This document shows positions 40,090-45,385 of a DNA stretch of 45,385 nt, in pieces. Each line of letters begins with the position of its first letter. Within the stretch, counting starts at the first letter, position 1. The position numbers and the translations under genes were made by a program. Source of the DNA: Acidilobaceae archaeon (GTDB taxonomy: Archaea > Thermoproteota > Thermoprotei_A > Sulfolobales > Acidilobaceae); contig JALWPV010000072.1 of the NCBI GenBank assembly GCA_027080775.1, positions 1 to 45,385 on the forward strand. The letters run 5' to 3'. The notes beneath the pieces are model-generated. The model was not told the DNA's origin. It saw only the letters and a list, made by a program, of their open reading frames with translations, and searched no databases.

Positions 40090-43000
40090 CTACTTGCGGG
40101 TGAGGAGGAGGCCCGAGACTGCCGCGGCGATGAATGCTAGGGTCGCGGCCGCTATCGAGGCCGCCTCCGCTGCTGTGGCCTTCTGCTTGGCCTGCTCGGC
40201 GGTGGCTGAGAGGCTGGCTAGGCTGTTGGTTGCGTTGTCCACCTTGCCGCTGAGGCCCTGGAGGCCGGTGTTGAGGCCTTGTATGAGCCTGGTTATGTTG
40301 AGGTAGAGCGTGCCTATGGAGGTCTTGACCTCCGCCACCCCATCCTCGACCTTAACTATGCGGCCCTCTATGTCGCCTAGCTTGGTCTTGATTATTATTG
40401 TCTGGTTGCCCAGTATCTCTACCCCCCTGAGTATGCTTGTAACGTTTGACTGTAGCAGGGCCAGCCTGGAGTTGGCCTCCTCGACGCCTTCTAGGGTGTT
40501 GTTGAGCGTGCCGCTCATAGCGGCCAGCTTTTCGGCGGCGACCCTGTAGTCGCTTATGAGTGTGGGGAGGCCGTTGTAGGCCTCACCTATGGCGTCTATG
40601 ACTACTACGGCGTAGCCGCTGGCCTTCAGGGTGGCGTTCTCGTAGCTGGCCGCTATGGTGACCGTGTAGACCCCGGGCTCAGGGGCCTTGAAGCGGAGCA
40701 CGTAGGAGCCCCCGCCGCCCTCGAGGGTCGCCTGGGCTCTGTAGCCGCTGGGGCCTGTTACCGTGGCGTTCACGCCGCTGGGCGGCACGGGCAGGGGCTC
40801 GCCGTGGTAGAGCGTCACTATCGGGATCTCGACCTCGCCGGGCTCCACTATCGCCGGGGCCCCGACCACGATGCTGATGGAGTCCCTACTATAGACGCTC
40901 AGGGTGGCTGAGAGTAGCGCTGCCAGGGGCCCGCTCTGCGTGGCCCGGATCGGCGGGTAGCCGTAGCCCGTGCTGGGGTAGACTGTGACCTCGTAGGTGC
41001 CCGGCGCCAGGTAGGGTAGGGCGGCGCTCCAGTTCACGTAGCCCTCCTCCACGGGCACGTCTGCGGCGAATGGGCGGCCTGCAACGTAGAGGGTGACCCT
41101 CTGGGCGTTGAGGAGGTCGAGCCCGTAGGCCTCAACCACCAGGAGGCCCCCGGCCACCTGGCTCTCGGGGGCGACGTGGACTCCTAGGGCGCCGTAGATG
41201 AACCTGTAGAGGCCGCGGCCCTCGGCGTAGAACTCGTCTAGCAGCAGCCCCGAGGCGATGCGGCCCGTCGGGTATGTGAGTGTCACATTGCCCCTGGTGT
41301 AGAAGGTGAGGGAGCCGGTGCCTATCCTCTCGTAGCCCGCCAGGTCGCCGTAGCTCATGTAGATCCTATACGTGTACTCGCTATAGTTCCCCGGCATCGC
41401 CGCTACGGCGAGCGTCGCGTTCCCGGGCACCCCGTAGACGGGCATGGAGCCGCTCGCCATCGGCAGGGTCTGGGCCTCGGTTAGGTTCAGGAGCAGCCTG
41501 TAGCCCCTAGCCTCGACCCCGAGTATCCTCGCTGTGGGGGGCTCCAGCGTGGGTAGCCTGGGCAGCACTATGGCGGGGTCGCCGAGTAGGGTGGCCTTGA
41601 GGACCTCGGAGAGGGCTATCACGCTACCTATCGTTGAAACATTCTGGTATAGGGTTAGGGCCTCGGCGGCGTAGCTCGCCAGGCCCTGGGCGAACACCTC
41701 GCCGAGCGTCGCCCCCCGGGGGCCTAGCTCGTTGTAGGCTTTCAGGATCTCCTCGTGCAGGAGCGTTGCACCATAGTAGTCCGCTAGCAGGGTGCCCTCC
41801 CTAACCGTGTAGAGCCCGTGGGGCCCGAAGAGCTCCGCGGCGATCCTAGCGGAGCCGAGGTAGGCCACGCCGCCCGCGGGTGATAGCAGCACGGCCTCGC
41901 CTAGGCTCGGGGGCTTGAACCACTGGGAGGGAGGCACGAGGGCCTCGTCCCACGCGGCGTCCATGCAGGCCACGCTGCTAACAATAGGCACCGAGGGGTT
42001 GTAGTGCATCCTCAGCAGCTCCGTGGCGTTCACCAGCACCTCGAACCTATAGGAGACCCCGGGGCCCCCGCTCTCGCTTACCACTAGGTCACCCAGGCTG
42101 TTGCCGTTGCCGTGGGCTATGGCGAAGTACCAGAGCGCCCCGGCCTCGCCGGCTAGGATCCTGGCGACGCTCCTGTTATCGTAGTTGCCGAGGGTCCTGG
42201 CGAGTAGCTCGACGTAGAAGTTGCTCGTGCTGTTCCGGTACGTGATTGTGGCTAGGGCTGTCTCGCCGAACATCTCGGGTGTCAGGAACGGGTAGCCACC
42301 GCTCATGTAGAGCTTCCCGCTCCTGTAGGCCGTGGTGTTGTACCACGCCGCCAGCTTCTGGACGTAGGCCTCGACCTCGCCGGGGTTGGAGAAGGGTATT
42401 CTGCCAACGTAGATGTTAGGTGCTAGGTCGTAGTCGGGGCTGGCGTAGAAGAAGTCCGTCGGTATCCACGAGTTGTACGGGTCCATGAGGTGGATGGGGT
42501 AGGCGAAGTAGTAGCTCGGGGGCACCGTGGCGGCGTCCCCCACTATCACGAGGTGGCTGTACTCGCCGGCGTGCTCCCGGAGGAACTCTATTATCTTGAG
42601 TGAGAGGTTGAAGTCATACGCCTGGGTGAGCCTCACGTAGACGGGGTCGACGTAGGGCGGGTTGGCGAAGCCCGGGTAGGGCGGCGGCTCCGCGGGCTTG
42701 TACGTCTTGTTTATGTATTCTACTGTTACTATGGAGACGTTGTAGCCGAGCTTCTCGTATAGGCCCACGAGGCCCTGGACGGCAGCGAGGAGCCTCTGGG
42801 AGGTGAGCACCAGCACGCTCCTCCCGGGGGCCCTCGTGGGTACGGGGCTCTGGTAGGACACTACAACCGAGGCCCTATCAACCACGACCAGGGTACCCGT
42901 GGCTGGGTCGTAGTTGACGGGGTAGAACCTGACAACTATCAGGGTCTTCCCGCCTAGCCCGTGCCACACGCTATAGCCAACAAGCCTCCCAGGGTAGAAG

Positions 43001-43524
43001 GAGTCGCTCGAGTATATCCTGGGGTCGGGCTTGTAGACCAGCCCCCCAGCCCCAGGGGCTCCGGGCTTGTAGTAGAGGGGCTCGGGCACCGGCGCGACAG
43101 GCTCATGGGTGACGCTCACGTGGAAGGAGTACACGCGAACACCCACCGAGACCCCGCTCGCCGGCACGTAGCCGTCGACAGTGATCACCTTAACCAGCAC
43201 GGGAAGCCCCGGGGCACCAGGTACCGTAACGTAGCTCTTCTCCCACCCGCCACTAGCCGGGTAGTAGTCTACCACAACATAACTGGAGCCGGGTAGCCTC
43301 GACGCTACAGCCCTGCCCCCCAGGGCCAGCAGCTCCCCAGCAGGCCCAGCACTCCCAGGCTCGGGCACCTTGATCCCCATGCCCCTCAGCAGCGAGGAGT
43401 AGTCCTGGGAAGCCAGGGCACCCACGCCATAGAGCACCAGGGGGGCAACCATTAGCAGCGAGGCGGCAACCGCCAGCAGGATCCTCAACCGCCCACCACT
43501 CAAGGAGCCAGACACGACTCGCAC
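40090..43524 (-). CDS. Membrane-anchored C25 (gingipain-like) cysteine protease on a coiled-coil stalk
   Basis: 1144 aa surface protein. Signal peptide at residues 12-36 (LRILLAVAASLLMVAPLVLYG). The C25 domain spans about 230-680: HLVIVGDAATVPPSYYF, PDYDLAPNIYVGRIPFSN, catalytic His in YFAIAHGNGNS (His471) and Cys in SSVACMDAAWDE (Cys520), then GGVAYLGSARIA and LLGDPAIVLPRLP. β-sandwich/Ig-like repeats follow (to about 960). A coiled coil comes next (about 985-1110, LASLSATAEQAKQKATAAEAA) and a C-terminal helix with TRK anchor. Numerous N-x-S/T sites. The arrangement recalls stalk-borne proteases of hyperthermophile S-layers, though those are subtilisin-like. TATA-like CTATTATAG lies about 40 bases upstream. 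Confidence 0.82.
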   Translation of the reverse strand: MRVVSGSLSGGRLRILLAVAASLLMVAPLVLYGVGALASQDYSSLLRGMGIKVPEPGSAGPAGELLALGGRAVASRLPGSSYVVVDYYPASGGWEKSYVTVPGAPGLPVLVKVITVDGYVPASGVSVGVRVYSFHVSVTHEPVAPVPEPLYYKPGAPGAGGLVYKPDPRIYSSDSFYPGRLVGYSVWHGLGGKTLIVVRFYPVNYDPATGTLVVVDRASVVVSYQSPVPTRAPGRSVLVLTSQRLLAAVQGLVGLYEKLGYNVSIVTVEYINKTYKPAEPPPYPGFANPPYVDPVYVRLTQAYDFNLSLKIIEFLREHAGEYSHLVIVGDAATVPPSYYFAYPIHLMDPYNSWIPTDFFYASPDYDLAPNIYVGRIPFSNPGEVEAYVQKLAAWYNTTAYRSGKLYMSGGYPFLTPEMFGETALATITYRNSTSNFYVELLARTLGNYDNRSVARILAGEAGALWYFAIAHGNGNSLGDLVVSESGGPGVSYRFEVLVNATELLRMHYNPSVPIVSSVACMDAAWDEALVPPSQWFKPPSLGEAVLLSPAGGVAYLGSARIAAELFGPHGLYTVREGTLLADYYGATLLHEEILKAYNELGPRGATLGEVFAQGLASYAAEALTLYQNVSTIGSVIALSEVLKATLLGDPAIVLPRLPTLEPPTARILGVEARGYRLLLNLTEAQTLPMASGSMPVYGVPGNATLAVAAMPGNYSEYTYRIYMSYGDLAGYERIGTGSLTFYTRGNVTLTYPTGRIASGLLLDEFYAEGRGLYRFIYGALGVHVAPESQVAGGLLVVEAYGLDLLNAQRVTLYVAGRPFAADVPVEEGYVNWSAALPYLAPGTYEVTVYPSTGYGYPPIRATQSGPLAALLSATLSVYSRDSISIVVGAPAIVEPGEVEIPIVTLYHGEPLPVPPSGVNATVTGPSGYRAQATLEGGGGSYVLRFKAPEPGVYTVTIAASYENATLKASGYAVVVIDAIGEAYNGLPTLISDYRVAAEKLAAMSGTLNNTLEGVEEANSRLALLQSNVTSILRGVEILGNQTIIIKTKLGDIEGRIVKVEDGVAEVKTSIGTLYLNITRLIQGLNTGLQGLSGKVDNATNSLASLSATAEQAKQKATAAEAASIAAATLAFIAAAVSGLLLTRK

Positions 43525-43559
43525 CCCAACCCTTGAGGGTCAGGCTCAGCCCCCCGGGC

Positions 43560-43572
43560 CTCCTATAATAGT
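43560..43572 (-). promoter_or_regulatory. TATA box of the C25 protease gene
   Basis: On the minus strand CTATTATAGG (about 43561-43571) lies about 40 bases before the start at 43524. Upstream, 43573-43850 contains no gene; tandem AACTATACAT-like repeats near 43686-43711 are AT-rich and unexplained. Confidence 0.4.
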
Positions 43573-43854
43573 CGAGGCCCCACAACCTCCCGTTCGAAGC
43601 CTACGAACAATAACCTCTAGAAAGAGAATCGCGCGTCTCCACCTGCCACTAATGCGATAACCCATACAGAGCCTATGATGTCTTGTTTAGCAATAACTAT
43701 ACATAAACTATACATACAACGCATGACTAAGCCCTGCGGCCAGGATTGCCAGGGACATCCCGCTGTTGAGTCTAGCGGCATGCGTGTGCGGCTTCAAGCC
43801 TTAGTACCCGAGAATGGTAAGGGAGAAAGCCCCCAAGGAAGGATAGCTGCTGTG

Positions 43855-43944
43855 GGGGCGGCGGGTCAGCGTGCCAACCGCAGGCCATCGGGCCCCTGGC
43901 CCGAGGCCCTCGGCCTATGGGGTGTTCATCACCCCCGCCGCCCC
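43855..43944 (-). ncRNA. Candidate box C/D-type (K-turn) small RNA
   Basis: Read on the minus strand: GGGGCGGCGGG, then box C GTGATGA (43926-43932), 56 bases, box D CTGA (43866-43869), then CCCGCCGCCCC. The flanks pair perfectly over 11 bp, so boxes C and D are brought together exactly as in a K-turn for L7Ae. Inside are two small hairpins (CCGAGG-GC-CTCGG type and GGGCC-AGG-GGCCC) and a possible degenerate D' (CCGA) and C' (CGATGG). Spacing is a little longer than usual for archaeal C/D guides and the terminal stem is longer than usual. It lies in a 525-base gap with no convincing protein gene. Confidence 0.55.
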
Positions 43945-43945
43945 A

Positions 43946-44051
43946 GTACTCTAGTATGGTCTTTAGTCCAACTTAAGCCTTACTCCAGTCCTAGTGATTG
44001 TATAGCTTATTATATACAGAGACTAGAGTACAGACATGCGGGTGCGGGGGC
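43946..44051 (+). promoter_or_regulatory. Promoter of the AbrB-like gene, flanked by a 10-bp inverted repeat
   Basis: TATA box CTTATTATATA (44006-44016), expected start near 44038, gene start GTG 44052. GTACTCTAGT (43946-43955) is repeated inverted as ACTAGAGTAC (44022-44031), the second arm lying between TATA box and start. Candidate operator pair. Confidence 0.5.
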
Positions 44052-44234
44052 GTGGAGTTGCGGAAGACGGTGAAGCTTAGGATACAAAGGGGGAAGCACG
44101 GGCAGGCGATAAGCTACACAGTAACACTACCCAAGGACTATGTTGAAGCCCTCGGCTGGGAGCCCGGGGAAAAACTCGAGGTAGCCTTGGACACGGAGAA
44201 GCGGGAGATCAGGATACGGCGGCCCGCCCCCTAA
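44052..44234 (+). CDS. AbrB/MazE-type (SpoVT-AbrB) DNA-binding protein
   Basis: 60 aa, a single swapped-hairpin domain: KLRIQRGKHGQAISYTVTLPKDYVEALGWEPGEKLEVALDTEKREIRIRRP. The 'TLPK..V..LGW.pGd.l.v' pattern is diagnostic. Acts as a dimeric DNA-binding regulator; in archaea many are antitoxins or autoregulators. GTG 44052 is chosen because it follows the TATA box by the right distance and has G-rich sequence upstream; the longer frame from 43998 would start before the TATA box. Confidence 0.8.
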   Translation: MELRKTVKLRIQRGKHGQAISYTVTLPKDYVEALGWEPGEKLEVALDTEKREIRIRRPAP

Positions 44235-44445
44235 CCTCTCCGACCAGCCCCCTGACCCGCTGTTTCTCACCTAGCGGTCCCAGGCTGGACTCCTTTCCTA
44301 GGGGCGTCTTCGCTATCAGGTGCTTCTCCCCACTCCACTTGAACCTGTAGCCTTCAGCCTGGGAGACGCTATAGCAGACGCCGCAGAGCATGCAATAGGA
44401 TCGCCGGGTCTCTACCGCAGTCTTCCATGTCTTCATCTTCACCAA
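44209..44445 (-). CDS. Small cysteine-containing protein of unknown function
   Basis: 78 aa from GTG 44445, preceded by GAGGAG, 6 bases upstream. Contains a C-x2-C-x2-C cluster (SYCMLCGVCYSV, residues 17-28) that could bind metal, a basic middle and no recognised domain. Its end overlaps the AbrB gene by 26 bases. Doubtful but the ribosome-binding site is good. Confidence 0.4.
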   Translation of the reverse strand: MVKMKTWKTAVETRRSYCMLCGVCYSVSQAEGYRFKWSGEKHLIAKTPLGKESSLGPLGEKQRVRGLVGEVRGRAAVS

Positions 44446-44504
44446 GCTCCTCGATTTGATACTAGATACCGGAGAGGAAGAGGCTGAAGAGCGGGGAAGA
44501 GCGT

Positions 44505-44729
44505 GTGTACATCTACCTCGTCAAGGTGGTATGCAGGGGCGGCGGGTGCCGCGAGCACTCGATCGGGAACGTAGAGGAGATAGAGAGGATAATCGCGGAG
44601 TACAAGAGGAAACACCCCAGACCATATAGGAATCTGGGGTATGGGGGCTGTGGCCCAGTGGTGGCGCCGCGGGCGGGATTTGAACCCGCGCGGGGTCTCC
44701 CCCACCGGCTTAGCAGGCCGGCGCCCTGA
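44505..44729 (+). CDS. Small protein of unknown function ending inside the tRNA-Ser gene (antisense)
   Basis: 74 aa from GTG 44505, preceded by GGGGAAGAG. Residues 1-48 look coding-like (YIYLVKVVCRGGGCREHSIGNVEEIERIIAEYKRKH), with two Cys. The tail (APRAGFEPARGLPHRLSRPA) is simply the antisense reading of the tRNA, a familiar artefact, so the true 3' end is uncertain. Confidence 0.35.
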   Translation: MYIYLVKVVCRGGGCREHSIGNVEEIERIIAEYKRKHPRPYRNLGYGGCGPVVAPRAGFEPARGLPHRLSRPAP

Positions 44730-44749
44730 CCAGGCTAGGCGACCGCGGC
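44662..44749 (-). tRNA. tRNA-Ser (GCU), CCA encoded
   Basis: Minus strand. The acceptor stem GCCGCGG pairs with CCGCGGC, followed by discriminator G and an encoded CCA (44662-44664). The anticodon arm is CCGGC-CTGCTAA-GCCGG, giving anticodon GCU (serine AGC/AGU codons). The long variable arm GGGG-AGA-CCCC marks a class II tRNA, as expected for Ser. The T arm is GCGGG-TTCAAAT-CCCGC. No intron. TATA-like CACTTAAAGC about 35 bases upstream (near 44779-44788) overlaps the stop codon of the CBS gene. Confidence 0.93.
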
Positions 44750-44780
44750 GCTCCAGCGGGGGGGTTGTGGGTGGGGGGCT

Positions 44781-45212
44781 TTAAGTGGTGCGGTTGTCCG
44801 CGTGTTGGCTGAGGCACTCTACGAGGTGGCGTAGTAGGTCGGTCTGGGTTATGATCCCTAGGGGCCTGCCGTCCTCGTCCACCACGGGTATGTGCCTGAC
44901 TCCGGTCTCCCTCATGCGCTCCGCTATGGCTCCGAGCGTCTCGTCCCTCGAGGCGGTTACCACGTTAATGCTCATCACGTCGCCCACCCTGGGGTTCCTC
45001 GCGGCGAGGCCCGTGGCCAGGAGCCTGAGCACGTCCCTCGAGGTCAGGATCCCCGCGACCCGGCCTTCCCCGTCGAGCACTATCACGCTCCCCACGCCAG
45101 CCTCGTACATGACCCTGGCGGCGCTCCAGAGCCTCTCCCCGACGCCAACGGTTATCGGCGGCGTCGACATCGCAACGTAGACCGGGTCGCCGAGGCAGCC
45201 GGGCCCACCCAT
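44781..45212 (-). CDS. Two-CBS-domain protein
   Basis: 143 aa: first CBS STPPITVGVGERLWSAARVMYEAGVGSVIVLDGEGRVAGILTSRDVL, second VGDVMSINVVTASRDETLGAIAERMRETGVRHIPVVDEDGRPLGIITQTDLL. A paralogue of the CBS protein at 33291-33683. ATG 45212 is chosen: the longer frame to 45305 has a Pro/Gly/Ala-rich N-terminus lying inside the SRP RNA region. The tRNA-Ser gene follows on the same strand, its promoter overlapping this stop codon. Ligand and partner unknown. Confidence 0.85.
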   Translation of the reverse strand: MGGPGCLGDPVYVAMSTPPITVGVGERLWSAARVMYEAGVGSVIVLDGEGRVAGILTSRDVLRLLATGLAARNPRVGDVMSINVVTASRDETLGAIAERMRETGVRHIPVVDEDGRPLGIITQTDLLRHLVECLSQHADNRTT

Positions 45213-45224
45213 GGAGCGGCGCAC

Positions 45225-45385
45225 CACCGCAACGAGGCGCGCGGCCCCCGCCCCAGGCCCGGGGGCCGGCACCGGCGCGGAGCCCCCGGCAGGCTCACCC
45301 CGCACCCCCGCGAACGCCGCGCGGCCGGGGGCCAGGTTGCTCCCTTCCGGGCCTGGCCAGGTTCCCCCGGCTAAGGCGGTGCACA
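45225..45385 (-). ncRNA. Signal recognition particle 7S RNA (partial, 5' end beyond window)
   Basis: On the minus strand the region 45334-45360 contains CCCGGAAGGGAGCAACC within a hairpin (GGCCAGG...), the GGAA tetraloop and the asymmetric-loop sequences of helix 8, the SRP54-binding site of SRP RNA. Upstream of it, TGTGCACCGCC at the window edge suits helix 6 for SRP19. The GC-rich stretch after it would be the 3' strand of helix 5. The 3' end is estimated from typical length, not seen; it should stop before the CBS start at 45212. Confidence 0.75.

Noticed and set aside
43686-43711. Tandem AACTATACAT-like repeats as an insertion-sequence end or origin repeat
   Set aside because: Only two imperfect copies, no transposase or replication gene nearby; probably just AT-rich intergenic sequence.
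43675-44073. Plus-strand reading frame of 132 codons across the 43.5-44.05 kb gap
   Set aside because: Composition is not protein-like, it runs antisense through the K-turn RNA candidate and through the TATA box of the AbrB gene.
44650-44729. Protein tail APRAGFEPARG... on the plus strand
   Set aside because: This is the antisense translation of the tRNA-Ser gene, a common artefact.
45213-45305. N-terminal extension of the CBS protein
   Set aside because: Pro/Gly/Ala-rich reading of the GC-rich SRP RNA region; the CBS domain starts properly after ATG 45212.
1-45385. CRISPR array or cas genes to go with the CARF-PIN protein
   Set aside because: No regularly spaced direct repeats and no Cas-like proteins were seen anywhere in the window.

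Overview
The window is about 45 kb of GC-rich (roughly 60-65%), gene-dense chromosome from a hyperthermophilic crenarchaeon, most likely of the Desulfurococcales/Pyrodictiaceae type. The taxonomic placement is inference. It rests on ribosomal protein S26e, A-type ATPase subunit D, TTG/GTG starts, archaeal TATA boxes, leaderless or short-leader genes, AGG/AGA arginine codons, a tungsten GAP:ferredoxin oxidoreductase, a CCA-encoding tRNA-Ser and a partial archaeal SRP RNA. No rRNA, CRISPR array or intact insertion sequence is visible.

Layout. 1-3.5 kb: a ModE-like regulator (cut by the window edge) and a tungstate ABC transporter (wtpABC-like). 3.5-9.1 kb: a TrkA-C membrane protein, an MNT/HepT toxin-antitoxin pair whose toxin is frameshifted, a GT28-like glycosyltransferase, an MFS transporter, and a two-gene unit that looks like a split archaeosine-synthase/DpdA-like pair. 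9.1-14.8 kb: an ABC-class ATPase, two surface proteins with class III (type IV pilin) signal peptides, one very large and partly AT-rich, and a Fur-family regulator. 14.8-22.3 kb: housekeeping genes (S26e, AtpD, glutamine synthetase, IMP dehydrogenase) with small conserved unknowns, one resembling a GGDEF/cyclase palm domain. 22.6-25.3 kb: a winged-helix/substrate-binding fusion regulator divergent from a Na+/solute symporter, with a palindromic operator between them. 25.4-31.2 kb: a TGS-type GTPase, a cysteine-synthase-like enzyme overlapping a predicted CARF-PIN nuclease, hexulose-6-phosphate synthase, and a predicted PD-(D/E)XK nuclease. 31.3-35.5 kb: tungsten GAPOR, a CBS protein, DUF1152 and two divergent ribbon-helix-helix genes. 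35.6-39.5 kb: class II ribonucleotide reductase with an intein in its active-site motif. 39.6-43.5 kb: a stalked, membrane-anchored C25 (gingipain-like) protease and a stand-alone stalk/anchor protein. 43.5-45.4 kb: a gap with a strong K-turn (C/D-like) RNA candidate, an AbrB-type regulator, tRNA-Ser(GCU), a CBS protein and SRP RNA.

How it fits together. The tungstate importer and its ModE-like regulator supply the metal for GAPOR at 31-33 kb, which performs the ferredoxin-linked step of archaeal glycolysis. Hexulose-6-phosphate synthase is the archaeal route between hexose and pentose phosphates, and glutamine synthetase, IMP dehydrogenase and class II RNR serve nitrogen and nucleotide metabolism. 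Cell-surface functions are concentrated at 10.8-14.8 kb and 39.6-43.5 kb.

Most worth a second look are: the free-standing CARF-PIN gene with no CRISPR locus in view; the DUF5591-like/TGT-like pair; the K-turn RNA with an exact 11-bp terminal stem; the giant pilin-like protein whose signal peptide lies upstream of any conventional start codon; the intein-split NPCGE motif of RNR; and the frameshifted HepT toxin.
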